A stretch of 64,000 bases of DNA from Acidobacteria bacterium UBA2999 (lineage in GTDB: Bacteria; Acidobacteriota; Vicinamibacteria; Vicinamibacterales; UBA2999), in NCBI GenBank assembly GCA_002346475.1, contig DDZV01000026.1, positions 1 to 64,000 of the forward strand. The letters are read 5' to 3'. The translations under genes and the position numbers were made by a program. Below the pieces are notes generated by a model. That model ran no database searches and was not told the origin of the DNA. It was given only the letters and a program-made list of their open reading frames with translations. Every line of letters begins with the position of its first letter. Position 1 is the stretch's first letter. Shown piece after piece: positions 48,297 to 57,888 of this stretch.

Positions 48297-49796
48297 ATGG
48301 CAACTGTGCTCGAGAAAACCCATGGATTCGAATTAGCCAAGAAAGCTGGCCGAACCCCTTATAAGGTTGCTGACATGACCCTTGCGGAATGGGGTCGTAA
48401 AGAGATCCGTCTGGCTGAGCACGAGATGCCTGGACTCATGGCTCTACGTCTCCGGTATCGGGATCAAAAGCCACTAGCGGGAGCCAGGATTATGGGCAGT
48501 CTTCATATGACTGTTCAAACCGCTGTACTAATTGAAACTTTATGTGAACTTGGTGCTGATGTGCGATGGGTGTCGTGCAATATTTTCTCAACGCAAGATC
48601 ACGCAGCTGCAGCAGTTGTGGTCGGCCAACCTGAGACAGGTGGTTCAGCAGAAGATCCAAGGGGCACACCAGTTTTTGCGTGGAAAGGTGAATCGCTCGA
48701 CGAATACTGGTGGTGTACGAAAGAGGCACTTGTTTGGCCTGATGGTAAGGGGCCGACACTTATTGTTGATGATGGTGGTGATGCCACCATGTTTGTCCAT
48801 AAGGCTGAGGAATTCGAACGGACTAGCACTGTCCCTGCATTCGATCCTGAAAAGGATTCAGAAGAGTGGGGTGTAATACTCAAGAGAATAGCTCAAGAGT
48901 TAAAAGAGAATCCTGGGCTTTGGACTCAAGTAGCTTCTGGTATTCGGGGTGTTAGTGAGGAAACAACCACTGGTGTCCATCGCTTATATCAAATGATGGA
49001 AGCTGAAACCTTGTTGTTCCCAGCAATCAATGTCAATGATTCTGTTACAAAGAGTAAGTTTGACAATATTTATGGGTGTCGTCACTCACTGCCTGATGGC
49101 CTTGCACGCGCGACTGATGTGATGCTCGGAGGAAAGGTAGCTGTTGTATGTGGTTATGGGGAGGTTGGTAAGGGTTGCGCTCAGGCACTGCGTGGACAGG
49201 GCTGTCGAGTGATTGTTACAGAGATTGATCCCATTTGTGCTCTTCAGGCTGCGATGGAAGGCTTTGAGGTGACAACGCTAGAAAAAGTTATTGATGTTGC
49301 GGACATCCTCATTACGGCCACTGGAAATTTAAATGTAGTGACCGTTGCCCACATGCAGCGTATGCAAGACAAATCAATTATTGGGAATATTGGACATTTT
49401 GATAACGAGATTGACATGGCTGGGCTCAAGAAATTTCCAGGCGTGGAACACATTAACATTAAGCCACAGTACGATGAGTGGCGTTTTCCAGACGGTCACA
49501 GTGTGTTGATTCTGGCTGAGGGACGTTTATTAAATCTTGGGTGTGCGACAGGCCATCCTAGTTTTGTAATGTCGGCCTCGTTTACGAACCAGGTACTTGC
49601 GCAGCTTGAGCTTCATAAACAGGCTGAAAAATATGGAAAAGAAGTAACAATGCTACCGAAGACCCTTGATGAAGAGGTGGCACGCCTACACCTTGAACAC
49701 TTAGGTGTAGAGCTTACGACTCTAACATCCTCGCAGGCCGAGTATATCGGTGTGCCAACTGATGGACCTTACAAGCCAGGACACTATCGGTACTAA
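48297..49796 (+). CDS. ahcY: Adenosylhomocysteinase
   Basis: SAH hydrolase splits S-adenosylhomocysteine into homocysteine and adenosine and thus supplies MetH. The ATG at 48297 (MATVLEK) is preceded by AGAGAGG six nt upstream, so I use it rather than the frame's upstream ATG at 48222. The protein is then 499 aa. The NAD-binding Rossmann segment [19 protein letters not shown] and the substrate parts [22 protein letters not shown] and [10 protein letters not shown] are clear, with the C-terminal PYKPGHYRY. An insertion after VGQPETGG marks the longer bacterial/eukaryotic type. Confidence 0.97.
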   Translation: MATVLEKTHGFELAKKAGRTPYKVADMTLAEWGRKEIRLAEHEMPGLMALRLRYRDQKPLAGARIMGSLHMTVQTAVLIETLCELGADVRWVSCNIFSTQDHAAAAVVVGQPETGGSAEDPRGTPVFAWKGESLDEYWWCTKEALVWPDGKGPTLIVDDGGDATMFVHKAEEFERTSTVPAFDPEKDSEEWGVILKRIAQELKENPGLWTQVASGIRGVSEETTTGVHRLYQMMEAETLLFPAINVNDSVTKSKFDNIYGCRHSLPDGLARATDVMLGGKVAVVCGYGEVGKGCAQALRGQGCRVIVTEIDPICALQAAMEGFEVTTLEKVIDVADILITATGNLNVVTVAHMQRMQDKSIIGNIGHFDNEIDMAGLKKFPGVEHINIKPQYDEWRFPDGHSVLILAEGRLLNLGCATGHPSFVMSASFTNQVLAQLELHKQAEKYGKEVTMLPKTLDEEVARLHLEHLGVELTTLTSSQAEYIGVPTDGPYKPGHYRY

Positions 49797-49827
49797 TCTG
49801 ATTAGCATCTATCGTTTACTGATAGAG

Positions 49828-49853
49828 TTCGATATGAATTCAATAATATCGAA
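49828..49853. repeat. Inverted repeat downstream of ahcY
   Basis: TTCGATAT (49828-49835) and ATATCGAA (49846-49853) are exact complements 10 bp apart, in the 102 bp between ahcY and the gene at 49899. No T run follows, so it is probably not a terminator. It might be a protein-binding site for the downstream genes. The half-site core ATATC also occurs in the inverted repeat before the arsR-metH operon, but in the opposite arrangement. Confidence 0.35.
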
Positions 49854-49898
49854 GGTTGGTAAGGACTAGGCGTATCAAGGATTGAATCTTCTCCGGAG

Positions 49899-50165
49899 AT
49901 GCTTCTAGGTTCGATAATGCATTGCTACCGCTCTGATGTGCTAGAACAACTCTGGAAGCATGGTGTCCAGCCGACTACTAATACCCAGCCAGAGCTTGTC
50001 CACGAATTTGTGAGTGACCTTTACAGGTATGAATTGCGTAAGCTTCGCGATTGTCTCGTGCGTCGCGAGATCCCAAAGACCGGTTACTACGATCGGGTGG
50101 TTGAGATTAGGTGTCGGTATCCACTTCTCTCTGCAAAACCTCAAGAATGGCTTCTGCCAAACTGA
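49899..50165 (+). CDS. Conserved hypothetical protein
   Basis: An 88-aa soluble, arginine-rich protein. I recognise the pattern LVHEFVSDLYRYELRKLRDCLVRREIPKTGYYDRV from small hypothetical proteins of other bacteria, but no function is attached to them. It is predicted to be mostly helical and has no signal or membrane segment. ATG codons at 49899 and 49917 are both possible; a GGAG directly abuts the first and lies 18 nt before the second, so neither has ideal spacing. It precedes the aminotransferase gene by 54 bp. Confidence 0.68.
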   Translation: MLLGSIMHCYRSDVLEQLWKHGVQPTTNTQPELVHEFVSDLYRYELRKLRDCLVRREIPKTGYYDRVVEIRCRYPLLSAKPQEWLLPN

Positions 50166-50219
50166 TTCTTTCTTGTGTCGCAAACAACTATCTAAAGTTG
50201 TTCGTGATAACGTCAAGAT

Positions 50220-51371
50220 ATGAGCGCCATGTCATTCCCATCTAAATTGCCGAGTTCTGGGACTAGCATTTTTACGGTGATGACGAAGCTTGCTAATGAG
50301 CATCATGCGATTAATCTTTCACAAGGATTTCCAGACTTTGACTGTGCGCCAGAACTTGTTGAAGCTGTCGCCAGTTACATGCGTAAAGGCGAGAACCAGT
50401 ATGCAATGACACAAGGTGCAGCAACTTTACGTGAGGCGCTGGCAGATAAAGTTTATCGACTTTACAAAAGAAAGTACGATCCAGAGACAGAGATTACTGT
50501 TACTGCCGGTGCGACGGAGGGCTTGTTTAGTGCGATTACAGCCCTTGTTCATCCTGGAGACGAGGTTATTTTATTTGAACCAGCGTACGATTCATACGTT
50601 CCTGTGGTGAGGCTTAGTGGCGGAGATCCAGTTTTTGTAACGCTCCGGTTCCCTGATTATAGAATTGACTGGGATGAGGTCCGTCGTGCCCTTAGTCCAA
50701 AAACTCGACTACTTATTATTAACTCACCTCACAATCCAACTGGTACTATTCTCAAGGAAAAGGATATTCTTGAACTCAAGCGAGTTCTCGAAAAAACTTC
50801 AGCGTTAGTAATCAGCGATGAGGTGTACGAACACGTAGTGTTTGACGAAGCTGAGCACCTCAGTCTTGCACGAGATCCTATTCTTGCAGAGAGAGCTATT
50901 GTTATTAGTTCGTTTGGAAAGACTTATCACACTACAGGCTGGAAGGTTGGTTACTGTCTAGCACCTAAAGAGGTGAGTGCTGAGATTCAGCGTATTCACC
51001 AGTTTGTAACATTCTCTGTGAATAACGCTGTTCAGAACGCTTATGCAGATTTTTTAGTGCGTGATCCACTAGCTTCTGGAGTTTCAGTTTTCTATCAGCA
51101 GAAGCGTGACCTTTTTCTATCAGTACTCCAAGAGACGCGATTTCGGCCTCTTCCATGTGCTGGAACCTACTTTCAATTATTAGATTATTCTTCCATCACA
51201 AATGAGCCGGATACAAATGTTGCTCTTCAGTTACTTCAGGAACAGGGTGTTGCGTCAATTCCTTTGTCCCCATTTTTATATGCCTCTGCACCAGATCCAG
51301 TACTTCGATTTTGCTTTGCAAAACGAGATGATACTTTGGAACAGGCAGCTGCACGGCTAAGACGTGTTTAA
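50220..51371 (+). CDS. Class I/II aminotransferase (YbdL-like, methionine/kynurenine type)
   Basis: A 383-aa PLP-dependent aminotransferase. The fold-type I landmarks are INLSQGFPDFD, NQYAMTQGAATLREALA, TVTAGATEGLFSA, INSPHNPTGTI, ISDEVYEH and the PLP lysine Lys234 in SSFGKTYHTTGWKVGY. The sequence is closest to the YbdL/kynurenine-oxoglutarate type, which accepts methionine and aromatic amino acids. With metH and ahcY nearby, a role in methionine metabolism is plausible but not shown. Its stop overlaps the next gene by 8 bp. Confidence 0.93.
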   Translation: MSAMSFPSKLPSSGTSIFTVMTKLANEHHAINLSQGFPDFDCAPELVEAVASYMRKGENQYAMTQGAATLREALADKVYRLYKRKYDPETEITVTAGATEGLFSAITALVHPGDEVILFEPAYDSYVPVVRLSGGDPVFVTLRFPDYRIDWDEVRRALSPKTRLLIINSPHNPTGTILKEKDILELKRVLEKTSALVISDEVYEHVVFDEAEHLSLARDPILAERAIVISSFGKTYHTTGWKVGYCLAPKEVSAEIQRIHQFVTFSVNNAVQNAYADFLVRDPLASGVSVFYQQKRDLFLSVLQETRFRPLPCAGTYFQLLDYSSITNEPDTNVALQLLQEQGVASIPLSPFLYASAPDPVLRFCFAKRDDTLEQAAARLRRV

Positions 51372-52242
51372 GGTACGGTTGCTGGCGGGTTGGCTTGTTC
51401 TATTCACGTATTTTATGTTCGTTGTGCCAGTGCTGGTACTTGGCACTACCGAGGATGACAGTGTTCAAAAGACCGAAGTGCTTGGACGTATTGGTGGGTA
51501 TGTTCAACGCTATTACGCTCAGATGCAGAGTGTCATAAGCCAAGAAACCGTTATTCTCCATTCGATGAGCCATGATGCACGACCGTTATTCCCATCTCGA
51601 CAGTTAGTTTACGAACTCAGGATTGAATGGGACCCAGTAGCAGAGATTGGCCAACGGGCTAAGGCTGTGCGGGAGTTGCTTTCCGTAAATGGTCGTGATC
51701 CTCGTCCAAGCGATACCCCTAGTTGTACTGACCCAAAAGCCATGGCATCAGAACTTTTGGCAATGTTGTTACCAGAGACACAAAATGATTATGAGTTTGT
51801 ATTGGCTGGGGAACGTGAGGTAGATGGTCAACTTGCAGTTTTGATCGAATATAGGTCTATTGCCAAAGCTTCTGCTGAGGTGGAATGGTCTGATGAGTGT
51901 ATAACTATTGAACTTGAGGGGCGTACGCGAGGGCGTATTTGGGCTGAGAAGGCTACTGGACAAGTTTTACGATTTGAAGAGGCTCTTACGGGTCCCTTTA
52001 CGGTACCTGTGCCTTTCGATCAGCAGCGGCTTGGCAGTCCACTCAGGCTTGTCGTTGAAAGAGTAGATACGTCAATACGCTATAAACCTGTTCAATTCAC
52101 CGATCCTGCCGAAACCCTCTTGCTTCCAGCATCCATTGATCGTCTCACTATTGTCAAAAATGCTGGCGTTCCTCGAATGCTCATGTTGCAATCTTTTAGT
52201 AGATACAGACGTTTTTTGACTGAAGCCAGCATTGTTCAGTAA
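51364..52242 (+). CDS. Exported protein of unknown function
   Basis: A 292-aa protein with a signal peptide (LLAGWLVLFTYFMFVVPVLVLG) and a mature part rich in beta-strand patterns. VLGRIGGYVQRYYAQMQSVISQETV looks like the start of secreted proteins often found in Acidobacteriota, but I cannot name a family. Two cysteines (near 120 and 178) may form a disulfide. The start overlaps the aminotransferase gene by 8 bp, which shows coupling of translation but not necessarily of function. Confidence 0.6.
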   Translation: MFKVRLLAGWLVLFTYFMFVVPVLVLGTTEDDSVQKTEVLGRIGGYVQRYYAQMQSVISQETVILHSMSHDARPLFPSRQLVYELRIEWDPVAEIGQRAKAVRELLSVNGRDPRPSDTPSCTDPKAMASELLAMLLPETQNDYEFVLAGEREVDGQLAVLIEYRSIAKASAEVEWSDECITIELEGRTRGRIWAEKATGQVLRFEEALTGPFTVPVPFDQQRLGSPLRLVVERVDTSIRYKPVQFTDPAETLLLPASIDRLTIVKNAGVPRMLMLQSFSRYRRFLTEASIVQ

Positions 52243-52327
52243 AAGATTAAGATTGTTTTCAAATACTTGAGTGGTTGCGGATAACATAGCAACGTATCGT
52301 ATCCTGGTGGAAAATGAGGTTTTCTAA

Positions 52328-52822
52328 ATGAGCCGAATCTTAGCTATTCCGTTCTTCGCAGTACTTTCAATTGGCTTGATAGTTTCGATTTCTGGCTCGG
52401 AAAAGAAACATGACTTATCTGGTGTGTATGCTTGTACTGGTACTAGTCCAGGGGGTCGATCTTATCGGGCTATTGTCACAATTGTTGGTCAAGGTAATGT
52501 TTATCGTTTACGTTGGACCTTTGCAGGGGAACGAGGCAACATCGGAATAGGTATTGTCCATGGCAATACTCTCTCGGTGAGTTATCACAGTGGAAGATCT
52601 AACGGTATTGTGGTGTACGACATTAACGAATCAAAAGAACTCGTCGGTGAGTGGACCGTTGTAGGTGCTGATGGGGTGATTTTCAAAGAGACTTTGACAA
52701 AATTGCCCGCTTCCTATCAGGGAGAGCAGCCAAGATTGCCACAACCGAGATCACCGCAACCGAGAGATAGGGGAGCTCCCAATTCTGAAAGCGAATTAGA
52801 GAATCCTATTATCGAATTGTGA
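52328..52822 (+). CDS. Exported protein with proline/arginine-rich tail, unknown
   Basis: A 164-aa protein with a signal peptide (AIPFFAVLSIGLIVSISG). The core YACTGTSPGGRSYRAIVTIVGQGNVYRLRWTF and GIGIVHGNTLSVSYHSG has a repetitive beta-sheet pattern of a small lipocalin-like barrel. The last 40 residues are a low-complexity tail with PRLPQPRSPQPRDRG repeats and acidic residues. The family is not recognised. It stands between two other exported proteins, with no shared signature. Confidence 0.6.
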   Translation: MSRILAIPFFAVLSIGLIVSISGSEKKHDLSGVYACTGTSPGGRSYRAIVTIVGQGNVYRLRWTFAGERGNIGIGIVHGNTLSVSYHSGRSNGIVVYDINESKELVGEWTVVGADGVIFKETLTKLPASYQGEQPRLPQPRSPQPRDRGAPNSESELENPIIEL

Positions 52823-52877
52823 TTAGGTGTTTTGTAAAACTTTTTCGCAGATAAACTGAAAGATAAGGGGAATTGGT

Positions 52878-54146
52878 ATGAAAGGCACGCACCGTCTTTT
52901 TATTAGTCTACTGGGTTCTTTGATGTTGGTTGTCACTGGTTGTGGTGGAGGCGAATTAGACAATGCGCCTGTTTCCCAAGAACAAGACGATAACCAAGTT
53001 CCAATCTTTGAAGTTGATCCACTGTGGCCGAAACCACTCCCCAATAATTGGGTAACTGGCGGGGTAGTTGGAGTTGCGGTAGATAAAGATGAGAACATTT
53101 GGATTGCGCATCGGTCCACTTTTATTGCAGCCAATGACCGTTCAGCAGACAATGGGGTTTCTTCAATTTGCTGTGTTTCCGCTCCTCCGATTCTTGTTTT
53201 TAATCAGGCTGGAGATCTCATCAAGAGTTGGGGGCCTCAACGACAGGCCTCCGGCACGGCTGGGGCCATTGCGACTGGCGATGTGGAAGTGGTGCCAGGA
53301 TGGGAACAATGGGCTCAGTCAGAACATGGATTGACTATTGATTACAAAGGGTTTCTCTGGACTGGTGGCAATGGACAGAAAGACAGTCGCGTCCTGAAAT
53401 TTACTCTGGATGGCGAGTTCGTGATGGCGATTGGTAATTATGCGCCGTATGGTACTGATGGTCCTGGTCATGATGGGGGACCTAGCAGTGACGATACTGA
53501 AAATCTTAATAAACCAACAAAGGCATGGGTAGATCCTGCAACCGACGAAGTATATATCTCTGATGGATACGGAAACCGTCGTGTGGTTGTGTTTGATGCT
53601 GACACTGGCGAGTATAAGCGCCATTGGGGTGCATACGGTGGAGTTCCAGACGATGACGATCCCTACAATGCAACACGTGGAGGTGTTGACGAGACCTATG
53701 ATCCCGATATTGCGTCAAAACAGTTTGGTCGGGCCACACACGGTATCACCGTGTCTCTAGACAGTATCGTCTACCTTGCTGATCGCACGAATAACCGCGT
53801 TCAGTCTTTTTCAGCTGACGGGACATTTTTAAAAGAAGTCTTCATTGATAGGCATTCGCGCGGATTTGGATCTGCGTTTGATGTGGCTTTGTCGTCCGAT
53901 CCTGAGCAACGGTTTCTGTACGTCGCGGATGGGATGAATTCGCGTGTTGTCGTTGTGCGACGTGACACGATGGAAGTTGTTTCCAGGTTTGGTCACGGAG
54001 GGCCCTATCCCGGAGGGATGTATGCACTCCACAGCCTCGCTACTGATTCCCAAGGGAATCTCTATACAGGGGAGACCTTGCATGGGCGACGTGTACAGCG
54101 TTGGATCTATAAGGGTTTAGGCCCGATGGGTGACACGGGCGAATAG
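52878..54146 (+). CDS. NHL-repeat lipoprotein
   Basis: A 422-aa lipoprotein. The signal ends in VVTGC with the lipid-modified cysteine at residue 22. The mature part has a beta-propeller of NHL-like repeats, such as VAVDKDENIWIAHR, LTIDYKGFLWTGG, AWVDPATDEVYISDGYGNRRVVVFD, ITVSLDSIVYLADRTNNRVQSF and LATDSQGNLYTGETLHGRRVQRW. The design resembles secreted peptidyl-alpha-hydroxyglycine alpha-amidating-lyase-like proteins and other six-bladed propellers. Whether it is an enzyme or a binding protein cannot be told. An AAGGGG-like ribosome site precedes the ATG. Confidence 0.83.
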   Translation: MKGTHRLFISLLGSLMLVVTGCGGGELDNAPVSQEQDDNQVPIFEVDPLWPKPLPNNWVTGGVVGVAVDKDENIWIAHRSTFIAANDRSADNGVSSICCVSAPPILVFNQAGDLIKSWGPQRQASGTAGAIATGDVEVVPGWEQWAQSEHGLTIDYKGFLWTGGNGQKDSRVLKFTLDGEFVMAIGNYAPYGTDGPGHDGGPSSDDTENLNKPTKAWVDPATDEVYISDGYGNRRVVVFDADTGEYKRHWGAYGGVPDDDDPYNATRGGVDETYDPDIASKQFGRATHGITVSLDSIVYLADRTNNRVQSFSADGTFLKEVFIDRHSRGFGSAFDVALSSDPEQRFLYVADGMNSRVVVVRRDTMEVVSRFGHGGPYPGGMYALHSLATDSQGNLYTGETLHGRRVQRWIYKGLGPMGDTGE

Positions 54147-54165
54147 TAGGCAATCCCTGCTAGGG

Positions 54166-54252
54166 TGGTGCGGAAGCGGGGACTCGAACCCCGATGACCT
54201 TGCGGCCACTAGCTCCTGAAGCTAGCGCGTCTGCCAATTTCGCCACTTCCGC
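54166..54252 (-). tRNA. tRNA-Leu (CAG)
   Basis: The cloverleaf is complete on the minus strand: acceptor GCGGAAG/CTTCCGC, a long variable arm, TTCGAGTCC T-loop and an encoded CCA at 54168-54166. The anticodon loop is TTCAGGA with anticodon CAG (54218-54216), reading CTG. The stem CTAGC/GCTAG is fully paired. Confidence 0.97.
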
Positions 54253-54292
54253 ACAGTGTGGACACCTGGTGATTAACTATCGAATATTAACG

Positions 54293-54368
54293 TGGTGAGC
54301 CGGGGGGGAATCGAACCCCCAACCCGCAGATTAAGAGTCTGCTGCTCTGCCAATTGAGCTACCGGCCC
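54293..54368 (-). tRNA. tRNA-Lys (CTT)
   Basis: Acceptor GGGCCGG/CCGGCTC with one G-U pair, T-loop TTCGATTCC and an encoded CCA. The anticodon loop CTCTTAA carries anticodon CTT (54335-54333). It is in tandem with tRNA-Leu, 40 bp apart. Confidence 0.97.
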
Positions 54369-54380
54369 GTTGAGGTAACG

Positions 54381-55571
54381 CTACCACAGTGTGACTAGAT
54401 AGAAAATAGCTGTGCCACCGAGGAGGACAATTCCAGAGTACGACAAAATCATCAATGTTCGTCCGGGTTGGTATTGCGTTGCAACGTTAGGTCCGGTGAC
54501 CGCACGAAGATTCAAGTAGCCTAAGATGGGTCCTGTCATAAATGAAACAATTGTTGCAAAATCAATCATCACAGTCAGACTGCCCGCGAAGAGAGCTACC
54601 ACAATGACCGTTAGCACACCAAGTACAAGGCTAGCAATTTGATAGACAGTTCCGGTGTCACCGTAGTGCATACCCTGCGTTTCAGCAGTGCGGATGACAT
54701 CTACCGTTCTTGCGATGACTCGAGGAAATCCATCTACAACTGTTAGTGCGGTCGAAAACATTGTTGTGACAACAGCCGCAAAAACAATGGGCCTAGTCCA
54801 TTCGCCTAATGTTTGGCTGTAGAGATCGATGAGTTGCAGAGAAAACTGGGGTCCAGCATTGTTAAAAGCAGTTCCTGATTGGTACATAACACCTGCACCA
54901 AGGAGAAGGAACGCGAAAGCCAACCCTCCAGTGGCGATATAGCCAATACGGAAATCTAGCAAGGCATGTGCCATGCTCGTGCGTGTCCCGCGTTCTTGGT
55001 CTTTGGCCACAGTCCACACAGAACTCCAGGCCGCAATATCAATAGCTGAGGGCATCCAGCCTGCAAGCGCAATGATGAATGCAAATGGTACCGCGGCTGA
55101 TACTGGTGGCCAGAGAGCTATCGTCTGAAAGTCCACACGAGGAAGCGTCAATGTCGCTGCACAGGCTGTGGAGATAGCTAGAATGACCAAAATAATTTTA
55201 ATTGTTCGATCAAGAATTTTAAATTTCCCAATTCTCAGAATCGTTGCACAAACAATCAGTAAGAGTGCTGCAATAACTGGCAAAGGGAGTGACAATCCAA
55301 AAGCAACCTGAATTAAAAATGACGTGAATAGGATCACGGCTGTTTGTACGATAAGTGCGGTTGAGAGCGTAATTGCTAGGTAGAGCCAGACGGCCCAGAT
55401 ACCAATACGTCCATAGCCATCGATCAAACTTTCACCAGTGGCGACTGTATAACGGGGTCCGTACTCGAAGAATGGGTATTTCAGAATAAGGGCAAGAATA
55501 ATGACACCGCTCAGTGCAAAACCCGCGTCCGCACCAGCACGAGTGGACTGCACGAGGTGTGAAACGCCCAC
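54381..55571 (-). CDS. Nramp-family transporter homologue with altered metal site
   Basis: A membrane protein with about eleven hydrophobic segments, 396 aa from the GTG at 55571. The frame upstream to the phoU stop at 55653 encodes SFWSSFGPGLLWAATAVGVSHLV, which aligns without gaps with the first helix of Nramp proteins (GP...DPGN...AGA..G). The metal-binding DPGN is replaced by GVSH, and the MPH of helix 6 reads MPS. The GTG start removes half of that helix, so the true start is probably upstream; the only near-cognate there is CTG at 55640, with AAGG four nt before it. Manganese or iron transport should not be assumed. Confidence 0.72.
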   Translation of the reverse strand: MGVSHLVQSTRAGADAGFALSGVIILALILKYPFFEYGPRYTVATGESLIDGYGRIGIWAVWLYLAITLSTALIVQTAVILFTSFLIQVAFGLSLPLPVIAALLLIVCATILRIGKFKILDRTIKIILVILAISTACAATLTLPRVDFQTIALWPPVSAAVPFAFIIALAGWMPSAIDIAAWSSVWTVAKDQERGTRTSMAHALLDFRIGYIATGGLAFAFLLLGAGVMYQSGTAFNNAGPQFSLQLIDLYSQTLGEWTRPIVFAAVVTTMFSTALTVVDGFPRVIARTVDVIRTAETQGMHYGDTGTVYQIASLVLGVLTVIVVALFAGSLTVMIDFATIVSFMTGPILGYLNLRAVTGPNVATQYQPGRTLMILSYSGIVLLGGTAIFYLVTLW

Positions 55572-55652
55572 GGCCGTTGCTGCCCAAAGTAGCCCTGGGC
55601 CGAAACTGCTCCAGAAGGAGGAAGAGGTTTTTGGTTCCAGCGTGCCTTGATG

Positions 55653-56345
55653 TTACTTCGGTTTTGTTTCTGTAGTGATCTCTTTTTCGTCGAAGTAATC
55701 AACTTTATGGAGTGGCATGACTACTGCAGACAAGATATTTAACACGTGGCTATCAATTCGTTTGTAGTAGCGCGTGGCAAGAACGGCAGCGGTTGTGGAG
55801 GCGGCATCGTACTTACTTCGGCTAATTTTTCCTAGGAGTGCATCACAACGATGAGCAAGATCGCGACCCTGAGCAATAAGCTCGATTGCGCGTTCGCTAT
55901 TCGATGTCGTAAAGACATCAAGGGCAAGCTGGTAGGCACTTTCAACTCCAGAACGAATTTCACCAAGCTCACTTGTAATCTCATCATCTGGAAGGACGGA
56001 ATGGCGCAAGTCAATGACTTCTGACAAATTTTTTGCGTAGTCCCCGAGGCGCTCGACATCTTTAACTAATGACATCAGAAGTAAGCAATAAGGGACATCC
56101 GCGCGATGTCCAGCCACTGACATATGGGCAACTACCTTTTTTCGAATGGTGCGTTGCAGCTTATTGACCTCTCGGTCTTTTTGATAGAGCAGCGTTCGTA
56201 ATTCAGGATTAGCGTGGCCTTCGAACAGCATATTGCCTGCAGAAATTGTCATTTCATTAGTGATCGTGAACATCTTAGCGAAGCTGTCGCCAATCGCTCT
56301 TAATGGGTTATTCGTGCGAAATATGCTAAGGAGTTCAAGCAACAT
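55653..56345 (-). CDS. phoU: PhoU-domain protein
   Basis: A 230-aa, all-helical protein of the PhoU class, which modulates phosphate uptake and signalling. The family pattern appears in two repeats: residues 60-110 (QKDREVNKLQRTIRKKVVAHMS, then LLLMSLVKDVERLGDYAKNL) and the equivalent later helices with ATRYYKRIDSHVLNIL. It is encoded 9 bp after the Na/Pi symporter, so it most likely regulates that transporter rather than a Pst system, none of which is visible. Confidence 0.88.
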   Translation of the reverse strand: MLLELLSIFRTNNPLRAIGDSFAKMFTITNEMTISAGNMLFEGHANPELRTLLYQKDREVNKLQRTIRKKVVAHMSVAGHRADVPYCLLLMSLVKDVERLGDYAKNLSEVIDLRHSVLPDDEITSELGEIRSGVESAYQLALDVFTTSNSERAIELIAQGRDLAHRCDALLGKISRSKYDAASTTAAVLATRYYKRIDSHVLNILSAVVMPLHKVDYFDEKEITTETKPK

Positions 56346-56354
56346 AGATGTACC

Positions 56355-57515
56355 TCATAGTACTCGTGTTAAGAATAAAATCAACGTAGGTACTCCGTAG
56401 AAGAGGGTTGCAACGACCACTACTGTCAATCGACGTGATCGAATGGCAATTTGTGTTAATGCCTGTGCTGCCCTGAGTGGGACCCTTCTAATAGCCTTGA
56501 TGGGATAAATTAACAACGTTCCACTGATATTAAAAAACAGATGTACTAAGGCAATCTCAAGGCCAGCCATTGCATTTGCTCCAGCCACGCCGAGAGCCGC
56601 CAATAGGGCTGTGATTGTGGTACCAACATTTGCCCCAATGGTAATGGGAAACGCTCGTTCTAAACTCAGGAGTCCAGCTGCTGCGAGAGGTACAAGTACC
56701 GAGGTTGTAATTGAGCTAGATTGCACCATGACCGTGATGGTAATCCCAACAAGGATCGCGAGAAGTGGGCTGGAGCCAAGTGACTTATCCACGATACCTT
56801 CAACTTTTGTATTCACCAGGCTACGCAAAACTTTTACAAGTAAGTACAGGGCTGTAAAGATCAATGTGACGCTTAGACCGATAAGCACGATTGCTTGCGG
56901 GCCAGCATTAAGAAAAATAGATTCCACTGCTAGTGTAATGGGTTCCATGCCTGCACTTAATAAAGTCTTCAGTGGGCTCTCATACTGATACCCACTGAAG
57001 CCTTGAATGAGTGTTCCTAGGGTAGTCGCAGTTTTTTGAAGAAAACCAGTGTAGACCTCTAAGGGCAATAGCAACACTACACAGATGTAGTTAAAAATAT
57101 CGTGGCAGATTGCGACTGGGAACGCTTTCTCAAATTCTTCTCGGCGTCCCATGTGAGCAAGCGACACAATCGTATTTGTTACTGTCGTGCCAATATTCGC
57201 TCCCATAATCATCGGTACAGCATTACTGAGCGGAAGCGGGTTTTCTGGGGCAGCAACCAAACCGACGATCATTGCAGTTGATACTGAGGAACTCTGGACG
57301 AGAGTGGTAGCTAACAGGCCAACAATTAAACCTACAAATGGGTCTGCTGTGGCGCGAAAGAAACCTTCAACGACATCTTGACCGAGAAGTTTGAACCCAT
57401 CGCCAAGTCCTTTGACGCCTAGTAGGAAGATAAAAAGTAGAAAGAGTGCTGCTGTCGCACGACTAAAAATAAACGTGCCCAAAGAAACTTTGTCAGGTTT
57501 ATTAGGAATAAACAC
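56355..57515 (-). CDS. Na+/phosphate symporter (NptA type)
   Basis: A 386-aa sodium:phosphate cotransporter of the PF02690 family. Each of two inverted repeats has the QSSS signature: LLATTLVQSSSVSTAM near residue 76 and TVMVQSSSITTSVLV near 265. The MGANIGTTVTN and IGANVGTTITAL segments are also duplicated. It forms an operon with phoU. Sodium-coupled phosphate import fits the NQR sodium circuit in the window. Confidence 0.93.
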   Translation of the reverse strand: MFIPNKPDKVSLGTFIFSRATAALFLLFIFLLGVKGLGDGFKLLGQDVVEGFFRATADPFVGLIVGLLATTLVQSSSVSTAMIVGLVAAPENPLPLSNAVPMIMGANIGTTVTNTIVSLAHMGRREEFEKAFPVAICHDIFNYICVVLLLPLEVYTGFLQKTATTLGTLIQGFSGYQYESPLKTLLSAGMEPITLAVESIFLNAGPQAIVLIGLSVTLIFTALYLLVKVLRSLVNTKVEGIVDKSLGSSPLLAILVGITITVMVQSSSITTSVLVPLAAAGLLSLERAFPITIGANVGTTITALLAALGVAGANAMAGLEIALVHLFFNISGTLLIYPIKAIRRVPLRAAQALTQIAIRSRRLTVVVVATLFYGVPTLILFLTRVL

Positions 57516-57574
57516 AGGTGGACAGATGATAGGCGAGAGAGTTCTCGAAATTGTTAAAACAAGGTTAAATAAGA

Positions 57575-57651
57575 TGGCGCGCCCGGCAGGATTCGAACCT
57601 GCGACCTTTCGCTCCGGAGGCGAACGCTCTATCCAGCTGAGCTACGGGCGC
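57575..57651 (-). tRNA. tRNA-Arg (CCG)
   Basis: Acceptor GCGCCCG/CGGGCGC, D-arm TAGCTCAGCTGGATAGAGC and T-arm GTTCGAATC, with the CCA encoded at 57577-57575. The anticodon loop CTCCGGA carries CCG (57617-57615), reading CGG. Confidence 0.97.
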
Positions 57652-57700
57652 ATGGAGCTATTTCAAGAATTACATTTAATGCAAGCTACAGGGACATACG

Positions 57701-57777
<77 letters not shown>

Positions 57778-57888
57778 ATAATTTTGAATAATATCATGCT
57801 GTATCTATGCCATTGGATGAGATCAATTCTTTAGGTTCTTGATTCTTTATCGTCACACCTTATCTTCAAAAGGATGTACATTTAGGTT

